Source: Acidobacteriota bacterium
GTDB taxonomy: Bacteria; Acidobacteriota; Vicinamibacteria; Vicinamibacterales; CAVVIG01
DNA: 64,000 bases
Reading direction: 5' to 3'
Assembly: GCA_018268955.1 (NCBI GenBank)
Contig: JAFDVO010000006.1
Coordinates: 62,001-126,000, forward strand
Part shown: positions 8,385 through 17,151 of the stretch, piece after piece
Position numbering within the stretch: position 1 is the first letter of the stretch
Layout of the letters: each line of letters opens with the position of its first letter
The notes under the pieces: model-generated
Told to the model about the DNA's origin: nothing
What the model saw: the letters and a program-made list of their open reading frames with translations, nothing else
Database searches by the model: none
Program-made: the position numbers and the translations under genes

Positions 8385-10177
8385 CACGCCGGCTCCTGCT
8401 CGGACTGCGGAGAGAAGTCCCGCCTCGCGCCCGGCACGCTGTATTCGTACGGCCCCCGATACACGGCCGGCGTCGTGTCGAAGTTTCCGTGGCCCGGGGG
8501 TGAGGGTGCGGCCCATTCGAGCGTGGTCGCCTCCCATGGGTTGCGATCCGCGGGCCTGCCCCAGCGGATGCTGGTGAAGAAGTTCACGATGAACGGCACC
8601 TGAAACAGCCCCAGCGTCCACGCGGCGATGCCGATGACGACGTTCCACTTGAGCAGTTCAGCATTGTGGAGGTACATCGCGCCGCCGTCGTAGAGCCGTC
8701 GGTTCATTCCGCCAAGCCCCTGGATGAACATGGGCATGAAGATGACGTTCATGCAGATGAACGACCCCCAGAAGTGCACGTGCCCGAGCACGTCGTTCAT
8801 CCGCCGGCCCGTCACCTTCGGGAACCAGTAGTAGACGCCTGCGAACAGCGCGAAGATCGTCCCTGGCGCGACCACGTAGTGGAAGTGCCCGATCACGTAA
8901 TAGGTATCGTGCAGGTGGATGTCCGAAGGGGCGAGTCCAAGCGGCAGGCCGGTGAGCCCGCCAATGCCGAACATCGGCATGAATGCCAGCGCGAACAGCA
9001 TGGGCACGGTGAACCGGATCGACGCGCCCCACAGCGTCATCAGGAGGGACGTCAGGATCACGATCGATGGAATCGAAATGATCATCGTCGTGGTCTGGAA
9101 GAACGCGGCGAGCGTCGTCCCCATGCCCGTGATGTACATGTGGTGGGCCCACACGACCATCGACATGAAGCTGAGGAACCCGACCGAGTAGACCATGTGG
9201 CGGTAGCCCCAGAGCGGGCGCCGCGCGTTGTTGGCGACGATTTCGCCAACGATCCCCATGGCCGGCAGGATCAGCACGTACACCTCAGGGTGCGCGAGGA
9301 ACCAGAAGAGGTGCTGCCAGAGGAGCGGATTGCCACCGCCGGATGCGAGCCCGTCAGCAGCCGTGCCGGTCATCGTGGTCATCAGGCGGTTGCTGACCAC
9401 GAGCCCGCTCGGAAGGAAGAAGCTCGTGCCCGCCACACGGTCCATCAGTTGGAGAACCCCGGCGGCCTCGAGAGGCGGAAACGCGAGCAGCAGCAGGAAT
9501 GACGCGCCGAGCTGCGCCCACACGAGGAACGGCAGGCGCATCCACGTCAACCCGGGCGCGCGCAGCTGCACGATCGTGACGATGAAGTTGATCGAGCCGA
9601 GGAGCGATGAGGTGATCAGGAGCACCATCCCGATCAGCCACCAGGTCTGGCCGGCGCTGGCGATCACGGAGAGCGGCGGATACGACGTCCACCCGGACTG
9701 CGCACTGCCACCGGGTACGAAGAACGTCGCGACCATGACGAGCCCGCCGGCCACGTACACCCAGTAGCTCATGAGGTTCAGCTTCGGGAAGGCCATGTCC
9801 GACGCGCCAATCTGGAGCGGGATCAGGTAGTTGCCGAAGCCGCCAATCGCCAGCGGCACGACGCCGAGGAAGATCATCACCGTGCCGTGCATGGCGCCGA
9901 GCTGGTTGTAGAACTCCGGCAACAGCACGCCGCCGGCGGCATTCGCCGGCGAAAGCAGGTTCCCGACCAGCGGCACGGGCGTCATGGGGTACGCGAGCTG
10001 GTACCGCATGATCATCATCAGCGTGAAGCCGAAGAGCAGGAACAGCAGTCCTGTCACGGCGTACTGGATGCCGATGACCTTGTGATCGAGGGAGAAGATG
10101 TAGCGCCGGAGAAAGCCGGGCTGTTCGTGCGGCTCCTCGTGAGCCGGCCGCTGTCCGATCGCCGCCACGTTGTCCAC
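8384..10177 (-). CDS. ctaD: Cytochrome c oxidase subunit I (haem a / a3-CuB)
   Basis: 597 residues with twelve core transmembrane helices: the catalytic subunit that reduces oxygen and pumps protons. Haem and CuB ligands are visible: MHGTVMIF (low-spin haem His), HPEVYVLILPAMG with the cross-linked His-Tyr pair, WAHHMY with the two other CuB histidines, and HFHYVVAPG with both axial haem histidines. It starts at GTG 10177 with AAGGAG six bases before, and opens a six-gene operon: ctaD, ctaE, subunit IV, two small genes, coxB. The promoter at 10223-10251 is shared in space with the divergent TPR gene. Confidence 0.97.
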   Translation of the reverse strand: MDNVAAIGQRPAHEEPHEQPGFLRRYIFSLDHKVIGIQYAVTGLLFLLFGFTLMMIMRYQLAYPMTPVPLVGNLLSPANAAGGVLLPEFYNQLGAMHGTVMIFLGVVPLAIGGFGNYLIPLQIGASDMAFPKLNLMSYWVYVAGGLVMVATFFVPGGSAQSGWTSYPPLSVIASAGQTWWLIGMVLLITSSLLGSINFIVTIVQLRAPGLTWMRLPFLVWAQLGASFLLLLAFPPLEAAGVLQLMDRVAGTSFFLPSGLVVSNRLMTTMTGTAADGLASGGGNPLLWQHLFWFLAHPEVYVLILPAMGIVGEIVANNARRPLWGYRHMVYSVGFLSFMSMVVWAHHMYITGMGTTLAAFFQTTTMIISIPSIVILTSLLMTLWGASIRFTVPMLFALAFMPMFGIGGLTGLPLGLAPSDIHLHDTYYVIGHFHYVVAPGTIFALFAGVYYWFPKVTGRRMNDVLGHVHFWGSFICMNVIFMPMFIQGLGGMNRRLYDGGAMYLHNAELLKWNVVIGIAAWTLGLFQVPFIVNFFTSIRWGRPADRNPWEATTLEWAAPSPPGHGNFDTTPAVYRGPYEYSVPGARRDFSPQSEQEPA

Positions 10178-10222
10178 GCCGACTCCTTGCGCCCGCCCGG
10201 GCCCGCGGCGGATAGAGCGCCG

Positions 10223-10251
10223 ATTGTAGGCACAAGCCGAACACAGCGCAA
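10223..10251 (-). promoter_or_regulatory. Promoter of the ctaD oxidase operon
   Basis: Minus-strand TTGCGC (10251-10246), a 17-base spacer and TACAAT (10228-10223) lie about 45 bases before the GTG of ctaD. No Rex- or FNR-like palindrome was seen overlapping it. Confidence 0.5.
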
Positions 10252-10263
10252 GGCGGCCGGACC

Positions 10264-10269
10264 TACAAT
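10264..10269 (+). promoter_or_regulatory. -10 box six bases before a start codon (leaderless type)
   Basis: TACAAT is followed by exactly six bases and then the ATG of the TPR gene at 10276. The transcript would begin at or next to the start codon. No Shine-Dalgarno sequence is present. Confidence 0.45.
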
Positions 10270-10275
10270 CACCGC

Positions 10276-11478
10276 ATGCGGTCCCCGCGCAGGGTGCTCT
10301 TCCTCGCTGGCGTACTCGTTCTCGCCGCAGCCGTCACCGCGCGTGGCAACCCGGCCTCCGACCAGTTGCGCGCACGCGCCACCGACGCGCTCTACAACCT
10401 CGACACCGACCGTTCATTGGCGACCTGGCGGGAAGCGACGGTCGCGGATCCGCAGGACGCGGGCGCCTGGCGCGGGCTGGCAGGCGCCCTGATCGCGCAG
10501 CTGGCCATGCTCCGCGGCACCATGACCGTGGACAGCTACCTTGGCCGCGTCACGACGAAGGATGTCGCACTCCCGCCGGCGCCGCCGGCTCTCGCAAGTG
10601 AGTTCCAGAACGCAGTCGGCAGAGCCATCCTCCTGGGACGGCAGCACGTGTCCGCGCGCCCGTCAGACCCGCAGGCGCATTACGACCTCGGCGCGGCGGT
10701 CGGCCTGCGCGCGACCTATATCGCCACGATCGACGGCAGCATCGTCGCGGCGTTCCGCGCCGCGCGCGAGGCGTACAACGAGCACGAGCGCGTGCTGGAA
10801 TTGGATCGCGCGCGCGCAGACGCGGGGCTCACGGTCGGGACCTACCGGTATCTGGTCTCCGCGTTGTCGATGCCGATGCGGTGGATCGCCTACATGGCCG
10901 GTTTCGGCGGAGGACGCGACCGGGGGATCGCCCTTGTGGAGGGTGCAGCGAACCACCCGGGCGACAACCAGTCGGACGCGATGATCGCCCTGATCCTGCT
11001 CTACAACCGCGAGCGTCGATTTGATGATGCCCTCGACGTCCTTGCGCGCCTGCGTGGGAAGTACCCGCGCAACCGCCTGTTCTGGCTCGAAACCGGATCG
11101 ACCCTGTTGCGTGCGGGCAGGCCCGCCGAGGCAGAACAGATGCTCGACGACGGCCTGGCGCTCACCGCACGGGATCAGCGCCCGCGCATGCTTGGGGAAG
11201 AGTCCCTGTGGTATTTCCGTCGGGGCGCTGCGCGTGCGGCGCTGCACCAGGCCGGGCGCGCTCGTGAGGACTTCGAACGGGCCCTCCGCGCGAACGGGCG
11301 CAAGTGGGTCCAGGGACGTACGCACCTGGAGCTCGGCCAGCTGGCGATCGACACTGGCGATCGTGCCGAGGCGCGGAGGCATCTCGCCACCGCCGCGCAG
11401 CTCTGCGACAGCGACAGCGATGGAGCACATGCGGAGCGCGCACGCGAACTCCTGAAGCAGGTCAGCACCGCCCGCTGA
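10276..11478 (+). CDS. Exported TPR-repeat protein of unknown function
   Basis: A 400-residue protein with a signal peptide (RRVLFLAGVLVLAAAVTARG). It continues with helical TPR-like pairs: residues ~35-60 (ALYNLDTDRSLATWREATVADP), and a clear array from ~235 on (AMIALILLYNRERRFDDAL, LFWLETGSTLLRAGRPAEAEQMLDDGL, LWYFRRGAARAALHQAGRAREDFERAL). The middle third has no motif I know. TPR proteins usually act as scaffolds for complexes; the partner is unknown. It is divergent from the oxidase operon and stands alone. Confidence 0.75.
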   Translation: MRSPRRVLFLAGVLVLAAAVTARGNPASDQLRARATDALYNLDTDRSLATWREATVADPQDAGAWRGLAGALIAQLAMLRGTMTVDSYLGRVTTKDVALPPAPPALASEFQNAVGRAILLGRQHVSARPSDPQAHYDLGAAVGLRATYIATIDGSIVAAFRAAREAYNEHERVLELDRARADAGLTVGTYRYLVSALSMPMRWIAYMAGFGGGRDRGIALVEGAANHPGDNQSDAMIALILLYNRERRFDDALDVLARLRGKYPRNRLFWLETGSTLLRAGRPAEAEQMLDDGLALTARDQRPRMLGEESLWYFRRGAARAALHQAGRAREDFERALRANGRKWVQGRTHLELGQLAIDTGDRAEARRHLATAAQLCDSDSDGAHAERARELLKQVSTAR

Positions 11479-11589
11479 GCGTCCGCACCGGTGGACACCC
11501 GCGACGCGACTGCGCCGAATTCGGTGTGTTTCGCGCTGAACCTCCGTGGCATAGCGCTTGATGCCTGTTCCGTCAGTCCGGAGGTATCC

Positions 11590-12210
11590 ATGCTGACGCG
11601 TTCGCGCCTCGTCACGATGCTGCTCGCCGCCACCGTTCTCGCTGCTGCTCCCGCGTGCGCCACCGGAGGGCTCTACCCGCAGCGCTACCCTGCTGGCGAT
11701 CGTGACGATCGGATCTACTACGACCGCGGCTTCCGCGAAGGCCAGAACGCCGGCGCCGATGACGCCCGTCGTGGCCGCTCGTACGATCCCGCGCGTCATC
11801 GCGCCTATCGGGATGACCGGCGGGGAGACGACTGGGGCGATCTGCGCGCGTTCAGGTCTGGCTTCGAGGCCGGGTACGACGAGGCGTTCCGCCGATACGC
11901 GCGCGGCGGGCGTGACGGACGGCCGGCCTATCCCCCACCCGGATACCCACGCTCGCAGGACCCCAATTACGGCGGCAACCGCGGACGCGTCTTCTCACCA
12001 GCAGCGGAGAACGGATATCGGGACGGTGTGGCGGCCGGAGAGCGCGCCGCACGACGCGGCGAACGGTACGACCCGGTACGTGAGGAGCGGTACCGCGAAG
12101 GCGACCACGACTACAACAGCCGCTACGGCAGCCGCGATGAGTACAAACGCGAGTATCGCGACGCCTTCCAGCGTGGATACGACGAGGGCTACCGCGGATA
12201 TCGTCGGTGA
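11590..12210 (+). CDS. Secreted low-complexity protein with two copies of a Tyr/Arg/Gly/Asp module
   Basis: 206 residues: a signal peptide ending AAAPACATGG (a possible but non-ideal lipobox), then a hydrophilic chain built of two similar modules. Copy 1 has GFREGQNAGADDARRGRSYDP followed by RAFRSGFEAGYDEAFRRY; copy 2 has GYRDGVAAGERAARRGERYDP followed by REYRDAFQRGYDEGYRGY. The modules flank a proline/glycine linker. Nothing suggests catalysis. The alternating aromatic/charged pattern could bind polyanions or metals, but this is a guess. I chose ATG 11590 for the signal peptide; an upstream start would add a non-hydrophobic segment. Confidence 0.7.
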   Translation: MLTRSRLVTMLLAATVLAAAPACATGGLYPQRYPAGDRDDRIYYDRGFREGQNAGADDARRGRSYDPARHRAYRDDRRGDDWGDLRAFRSGFEAGYDEAFRRYARGGRDGRPAYPPPGYPRSQDPNYGGNRGRVFSPAAENGYRDGVAAGERAARRGERYDPVREERYREGDHDYNSRYGSRDEYKREYRDAFQRGYDEGYRGYRR

Positions 12211-12261
12211 TCGGAGCAGCGCCTCAACGCGTCCGCGACCGCGGACGTGAGTGCAGCTGAC

Positions 12262-12292
12262 AAGAAAAAAGCCCCGCGCTGGCGCGCGGGGC
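12262..12292 (-). terminator. Intrinsic terminator of tRNA-Glu
   Basis: On the minus strand a stem GCCCCGCG...CGCGGGGC (12292-12271) is followed by a run of six T, about 29 bases after the tRNA 3' end. It is one of only two classical hairpin-plus-T-run terminators I see in the window. Confidence 0.8.
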
Positions 12293-12320
12293 TGTTGTCG
12301 AGAGAGGATCTATCAAGAAA

Positions 12321-12395
12321 TGGTACCGGTACGGGGATTCGAACCCCGGTCCCGTGGCTGAGAACCACGTGTCCTGACCCCTAGACGATACCGGC
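12321..12395 (-). tRNA. tRNA-Glu (CTC anticodon), CCA encoded
   Basis: The 75-base minus-strand sequence folds as a cloverleaf: acceptor GCCGGTA pairs with TACCGGT (one G-U at the end), the anticodon stem CGTGG/CCACG frames loop TTCTCAG with anticodon CTC, and the T arm is CGGGG-TTCGAAT-CCCCG. The 3' CCA is in the DNA. Apart from protein synthesis, Glu-tRNA is the substrate of hemA, found at 28.3 kb. Confidence 0.95.
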
Positions 12396-12450
12396 GCCCT
12401 GCCGTTTAGGAACTCCCAATACTAACAAACCCCGTATCATGGAGTCCATC

Positions 12451-13842
12451 ATGGTTCGGTGGTCCGCGTTCTTTTTTTTTCTTGCTCTGATCGCTGGTGC
12501 CGGCGCCTACGTGGCGGCGGGCCGCACAACTCCTCCCACACTCAGCATCGATCAACCCACCGGGCCGATTGGCCAGTCGGGCACGCTCCAGGTGACGGCC
12601 CAAGTGTCGCGCGCGCTCTTCGCGCGGCTTGACGCGACGCTCGAACAGAACGGCAAGGTCTTCCCGCTCTACTCTCAAGGTGCGGGCGATCAGTCGGGCG
12701 TGAAGCGCAGCGGGGCCGATACGCTCATCATCACGCGAGCCATCGGCAAGGCGGCGCTTCCGGAACTGCAGCAGGGACCGGCTCGCATCACGGTAACCGC
12801 CGCGCGCACGTCGTTCCTCCGCCTCCGGGAGGTCGTCGCGACGGTCTCCAAGGAGGTCGACGTACGGCTCGAGCCGCCGAGGATCGCGGTGCTGTCGACC
12901 AAGCACTACGTGAACCACGGCGGCAGCGAGATGGTCGTCTACCGGGCCACGCCACCGGACGTCACCTCAGGCGTGCGGGTCGGCTCCGTGGAGTACCGCG
13001 GTTACCCGGCCAGCGGCGCCGGGATCCCGAATGCGGACCCCTCGCTCAAGGTGGCCTTTTTCGCCCTCCTGCACGATCAGCCGCTGAACGAGAAGATCGT
13101 GGCGTTCGCCAGGGATGCGGCCGGAAACGAAGTGACCTCGTCGTTCGTCGACGATGTCTTCGAGAAGCCGTTCAGGAAGAGCCGCATCCCCATCGACGAC
13201 CGCTTCCTCGGCAGGGTCGTGCCTGAAATCCTCCAGCACTCGCCGCAGGTCAAGGTCGACAATCCGTCCGACCTCCTTGCCGGCTTCCTCAAGGTGAACG
13301 GCGACCTCCGTCGCATCAACGCCGAGCAGATCATGACGCTCACCGCAGGGTCGGTGCCTCAGTTGCTCTGGCAGGGGCCGTTCGTGCAGCTCGGGAACTC
13401 CAAGGTCGAGGCGGCCTTCGCTGATGCCCGCACCTATGTCTACAACGGGAAGGACGTCGACCAGCAGACGCATCTGGGGTTCGACCTCGCGGTGACAGCC
13501 GCGGTGCCCGTCGTGGCGGCAAACAGCGGGAAGGTGCTGCAGGCCGACTGGCTCGGCATCTACGGCAACTGCGTGATCGTCGACCACGGCCTCGGCGTCG
13601 CGTCGCTGTACGGGCACTTGTCGTCCATCGACGTGAAGCCTGGCGATACGGTCACCAAGGGCCAGACACTCGGGCGCAGCGGCATGACTGGCCTCGCCGG
13701 CGGCGATCATCTGCACTTCACGATGCTCGTCGGTGGGCACCCGGTGAATCCGGTCGAGTGGTGGGACGCGCACTGGATGCAGGACCGCGTCGAGCGCAAG
13801 CTCGTCGAGGCCGGTGCGCCCGCCGGGGCGGCGACCCGCTGA
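12451..13842 (+). CDS. Membrane-anchored M23 (lysostaphin-type) metallopeptidase
   Basis: 463 residues. An N-terminal hydrophobic anchor (SAFFFFLALIAGAGAYVAAG) puts the rest in the periplasm. A beta-rich region of ~300 residues follows, then an M23/LytM domain: HLGFD gives the first Zn His and Asp, YGHLSSIDVKPGD is the conserved core and GDHLHF supplies the HxH ligands. With all ligands present it should be an active peptidoglycan endopeptidase. ATG 12451 has GGAG at good distance; ATG 12439, four codons upstream, is possible but lacks a ribosome site. Confidence 0.9.
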   Translation: MVRWSAFFFFLALIAGAGAYVAAGRTTPPTLSIDQPTGPIGQSGTLQVTAQVSRALFARLDATLEQNGKVFPLYSQGAGDQSGVKRSGADTLIITRAIGKAALPELQQGPARITVTAARTSFLRLREVVATVSKEVDVRLEPPRIAVLSTKHYVNHGGSEMVVYRATPPDVTSGVRVGSVEYRGYPASGAGIPNADPSLKVAFFALLHDQPLNEKIVAFARDAAGNEVTSSFVDDVFEKPFRKSRIPIDDRFLGRVVPEILQHSPQVKVDNPSDLLAGFLKVNGDLRRINAEQIMTLTAGSVPQLLWQGPFVQLGNSKVEAAFADARTYVYNGKDVDQQTHLGFDLAVTAAVPVVAANSGKVLQADWLGIYGNCVIVDHGLGVASLYGHLSSIDVKPGDTVTKGQTLGRSGMTGLAGGDHLHFTMLVGGHPVNPVEWWDAHWMQDRVERKLVEAGAPAGAATR

Positions 13843-13878
13843 CTTCGGGTTAAAATCGAAGGTCCAGAGGAGAGACTG

Positions 13879-14685
13879 ATGCGTCTACGTGGAGTGTGGG
13901 TCTACGGCGTGGGACTGGCCCTGGCGGTCTCGGCCGCCGCGTGCGGCGGCGGCAGCAAGGAAACGGCGCCTGCCACATCAGGTGCGCCCGCTGCTGAGTC
14001 CTCAGCGAAGCCGGCGGTGGACCCCGCCACGGCCGCCGACGTGAAAGGCACGGTCACTGTCGACGGTGCGCTGCCCGCAAACGAGCAGATCAAGATGAAC
14101 GCCGACCCGGTCTGCGCCAAGCAGGTCAACGGCCCCCAGATGATGGAAACCTACGTCACGGGCTCGGACGGCAAGACGCTCGGCAACGTGTTCGTCTACG
14201 TGAAGGACGGCCTCGGCGACCTCAAGTTCGACCCGCCGACGACCGCCGCGAAGATTGACCAGAAGGATTGCCGCTACCACCCGCACGTCTTCGGCATCCA
14301 GGTCGGCCAGCCCCTGGAGATCGTCAACAGCGACCCGACGCTGCACAACATCCACGCGGTGGCGAAGAGCAATCGCGAGTTCAACAACGGCCAGCCGATC
14401 CAGGGGATGAAGACGACGCACACGTTCACCGCGCCGGAGGTGATGGTGCCGTTCAAGTGCGACGTGCACGGCTGGATGAACGCCTACGTGGGCGTGCTGA
14501 ACCACCCGTTCTATGCCGTGACAGACGCAACCGGCGCGTTCTCGCTGAAAGGGCTGCCTCCCGGGACCTACACCATCGAGGCCTGGCACGAGAAGCTCGG
14601 CACACAGACGCAGACCGTCACGGTTGGCGCCAAGGAAAGCAAGGACATCTCGTTCACGTTCAAGGCCCCGGCGTCGGCGAACTGA
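13879..14685 (+). CDS. Blue-copper (cupredoxin) lipoprotein with C-terminal carboxypeptidase-like domain
   Basis: 268 residues. The leader ends LAVSAAACGGGS, a lipobox with Cys at about residue 22, so it is probably lipid-anchored. Residues ~100-220 carry type-1 copper ligands: a His in DPTLHNIHA and then KCDVHGWM, the classical C-x2-H-x2-M loop. The last ~60 residues (TGAFSLKGLPPGTYTIEAWH) form a CarboxypepD-reg-like beta domain. It has AGGAG before the ATG and precedes haem O synthase, so an electron-carrier role towards the oxidase or copper delivery is a reasonable inference. Confidence 0.8.
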   Translation: MRLRGVWVYGVGLALAVSAAACGGGSKETAPATSGAPAAESSAKPAVDPATAADVKGTVTVDGALPANEQIKMNADPVCAKQVNGPQMMETYVTGSDGKTLGNVFVYVKDGLGDLKFDPPTTAAKIDQKDCRYHPHVFGIQVGQPLEIVNSDPTLHNIHAVAKSNREFNNGQPIQGMKTTHTFTAPEVMVPFKCDVHGWMNAYVGVLNHPFYAVTDATGAFSLKGLPPGTYTIEAWHEKLGTQTQTVTVGAKESKDISFTFKAPASAN

Positions 14686-14817
14686 CCCGGATCGGCGGGT
14701 CACCCGCCGTAGCAGCATGTTGCACCACCCCGAGAACCTGACGCCCGGTCGCCCCTCTGGCGACCGGCACGCATCGCCCGCGGTGCGGGAACGGGCGCTG
14801 CTGTACTCCACATCGGG

Positions 14818-15729
14818 GTGGCTGTGAAGAACGTACGGGCCGACCTTGCGCCAGCCGCGCTCTCCGATACGCAGCGCACGTCGCTGATCACGGACTACGT
14901 CAGCCTCACGAAGCCGCGGCTCAACTTCCTCGTGGTCGTGACGAGTGCGGCCGGGTATTACCTGGGGGTCACGGGCTCACCAGATCTTCTGAACATGGCG
15001 CAGGCCGTTGCCGGGACAGCGCTGGTCGCGGGCGGCTCGGCCGTGTTGAATCAGGTCTATGAGCGGGATACCGACGCTCGCATGCGCCGGACCCGGCTCC
15101 GGCCACTTCCCGACCAGCGCGTCTCCGCGCCTGAAGCCGCGATCTACGGCCTCGTGCTATCGGCGGCAGGGCTCGCGACGCTGGCGCTGACCACCAACTG
15201 GCTCGCGGCCGGCCTGGCGCTGGCCACCCTCGCCATCTACCTGGTCGTCTACACACCGATGAAGCGGACGTCGAACCTGTCGACGCTCGTTGGCGCGGTG
15301 CCGGGGGCGTTGCCGGCCGTCATTGGATGGGCAGCCGCACGAGGCGACATCGCCATCGGAGGGTGGACGCTGTTCGCGATCGTCTTCCTGTGGCAGATCC
15401 CGCACTTCATGGCGATTGCGTGGATGTACCGGGACGACTATCGCAGCGCCGGCTTCCCCATGCTGCCGGTGATCGAGCCGGACGGCCTGCGAACGGGCCA
15501 CCAGGCCCTGCTGTATGCGGCCGCGCTTCTGCCCGTCAGCATCGGTCCGTCGGTGTTCGGCCTGGCCGGCTGGGTCTATTTCTGGCTGGCGCTCGTCCTC
15601 GGCATCGTCCTGCTCGTCCTCTCCGCCCGGTTCGCGCGCGAACGCTCGGACCGCTCCGCCAGGCTCCTGTTCTTCGCGTCCATCATCTACCTGCCGCTCA
15701 TCTGGGCAGTGATGGTGCTGGATCACTGA
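14818..15729 (+). CDS. ctaB: Haem O synthase (protohaem IX farnesyltransferase)
   Basis: A 303-residue UbiA-type membrane enzyme that adds a farnesyl group to haem b, making haem o for the terminal oxidase. Both Asp-rich motifs are present: NQVYERDTDARMRRT near residue 80 and YRDDYRSAGFPMLP near residue 205. About nine transmembrane helices are visible. It starts with GTG 14818 (a second GTG is at 14824). The copper lipoprotein lies upstream and DUF420 7 bases downstream, while the oxidase itself is 5 kb away. I see no ctaA in the window, so haem a synthesis depends on a gene elsewhere. Confidence 0.95.
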   Translation: MAVKNVRADLAPAALSDTQRTSLITDYVSLTKPRLNFLVVVTSAAGYYLGVTGSPDLLNMAQAVAGTALVAGGSAVLNQVYERDTDARMRRTRLRPLPDQRVSAPEAAIYGLVLSAAGLATLALTTNWLAAGLALATLAIYLVVYTPMKRTSNLSTLVGAVPGALPAVIGWAAARGDIAIGGWTLFAIVFLWQIPHFMAIAWMYRDDYRSAGFPMLPVIEPDGLRTGHQALLYAAALLPVSIGPSVFGLAGWVYFWLALVLGIVLLVLSARFARERSDRSARLLFFASIIYLPLIWAVMVLDH

Positions 15730-15736
15730 TTCGCCG

Positions 15737-16162
15737 ATGTCGGTGCACGACCTGCCGGCGGTGAACGCCAGCCTGAACGCGCTCTCGGCTGTCCTGCTGC
15801 TGGTGGGGTACGCCCGGATCAAGGCCGGCCGACGTGATGAACACAAGCGGTGGATGCTGGCGGCATTCGGGTCCTCGGCCGTCTTCCTCGCCTGCTACGT
15901 CGTCTATCACGCGCAGGTCGGCTCGGTTCCGTTCACCCGCCAGGGTTTCGTCAGGCCGCTCTACTTCGCCATCCTGATCACGCACGTGGTGCTCGCCGCC
16001 GTGGTACTCCCGATGGTGCTGGTGACCATGAACCGCGCGCTGAAGGGTCGGTTTGCCGACCATCGCCGCCTGGCACGGTGGACGTTTCCGGTATGGCTCT
16101 ACGTCTCGGTGACCGGCGTGCTCGTCTACGTCCTCCTGTACCAGCCAACGTGGCTGCTCTAA
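15737..16162 (+). CDS. DUF420 membrane protein (CtaM/YozB-like)
   Basis: 141 residues, four transmembrane helices. RRDEHKRWMLAAFGSSAVFL and the conserved His residues of VVYHAQVG, ITHVVLA and FADHRRLARWTFPVWLYVSVTGV match DUF420. Members are found next to oxidase genes, and CtaM of Staphylococcus, of this type, is needed for haem A-containing oxidase. Its position right behind ctaB supports the same role in oxidase assembly here. The biochemical activity of the family is not established. Confidence 0.8.
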   Translation: MSVHDLPAVNASLNALSAVLLLVGYARIKAGRRDEHKRWMLAAFGSSAVFLACYVVYHAQVGSVPFTRQGFVRPLYFAILITHVVLAAVVLPMVLVTMNRALKGRFADHRRLARWTFPVWLYVSVTGVLVYVLLYQPTWLL

Positions 16163-16165
16163 CGG

Positions 16166-16171
16166 TATACT
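16166..16171 (+). promoter_or_regulatory. -10 box of the TPR / sulfatase pair
   Basis: TATACT lies directly after the DUF420 stop codon and 35 bases before the ATG at 16207, which has its own GAAGGAG site. No good -35 box was found. Confidence 0.35.
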
Positions 16172-16206
16172 GACCGCGTCTGGCGGCTGCGAAGGAGCCT
16201 ACCGCG

Positions 16207-17151
16207 ATGTTCAGCGTTCGCCACGTGCCCCGCATCATCGGCGCCCTTATCCTGGGAGCCGGCCTGGCCGCCCCGGCGCACGCGCAGAACGGCCGCGTCA
16301 GCGGCGTCGTCCGCGATGACGCCGGGCAGCCGCTGAAGGGCGCGACGATCATCGCCGAGAGCCCTGCCATCGGGCAGTCCTTCACATCCATCACCGACGA
16401 CAAGGGGCGATTCAACTTCCTCGGTTTGCGCAGCGGCGACTGGCGCCTGATTGCCCAGGCACGCGGTTACTCCCCCGAAGCCGGTATGCTGACGGTCCGC
16501 AGCGGGGGCCAGAACCCGCCGGTCGCCTTCAACCTGAAGCACAGTGGCGTTGCCTTTTTCGGGGCCCTCGCCGGAGTGACGGGCCGGGACCTGCAAGCCG
16601 ACCTGGCAGCGGCCGACGCGTTGTACGAGCAGCATCGCTGGGATGAGGCGATTGCCGCGTATCGCGCCGTGCTGGGCAAGGTGCCGGTGATCACCAGCCT
16701 GAACCTGCAGATCGGCGCCGCGTACCGCAACAAGAAGGACTACGACAACGCCATCGCCGCGTACAACGCATTGCTGAAGAGCGAGCCGGCCAACGAGCGC
16801 GCCCGCCTCGAGATTGCGATGACCGAATTGCAGCGAGGCAACCTCTCCGCAGCGGACGCCGCGCTGGTCGGACCTGCGAGCCGGCCGGATGCCTCGCGGG
16901 AGTTGTGCTTTGGCATGGGCGAGATCAAGCTCGCAGCGAGCGAACCCGACGCGGCGGCCATGTGGTTCGAGCGGGCGGCCAAGGCGGACCCGTACTGGGC
17001 GAAGCCGCTCCTCCAGCTCGGCCAGGCGGCCCTGCGCAAGGGCGACAACGCCGAAGCCGAACGCCTGCTCACGCGCGCCATTCAAGTGGACCCCACGGCG
17101 CCCGAGGCGGGTGCGGCAAAGACCACCCTCGAATCCCTGAAGAAGCCCTAG
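16207..17151 (+). CDS. Exported protein: carboxypeptidase-like regulatory domain plus TPRs
   Basis: 314 residues. A signal peptide ends at AAPAHAQNG. Residues ~28-110 form a beta domain (VSGVVRDDAGQPLKGATI, LRSGDWRLIAQARGY) of the CarboxypepD_reg-like type. Residues ~135-310 hold about five TPRs (YEQHRWDEAIAAYRAVLG, AYRNKKDYDNAIAAYNALL, LLQLGQAALRKGDNAEAERLL). Its stop codon TAG is followed at once by the GTG of the sulfatase, so the two are a coupled pair and probably work together, perhaps in periplasmic polymer metabolism. Confidence 0.8.
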   Translation: MFSVRHVPRIIGALILGAGLAAPAHAQNGRVSGVVRDDAGQPLKGATIIAESPAIGQSFTSITDDKGRFNFLGLRSGDWRLIAQARGYSPEAGMLTVRSGGQNPPVAFNLKHSGVAFFGALAGVTGRDLQADLAAADALYEQHRWDEAIAAYRAVLGKVPVITSLNLQIGAAYRNKKDYDNAIAAYNALLKSEPANERARLEIAMTELQRGNLSAADAALVGPASRPDASRELCFGMGEIKLAASEPDAAAMWFERAAKADPYWAKPLLQLGQAALRKGDNAEAERLLTRAIQVDPTAPEAGAAKTTLESLKKP

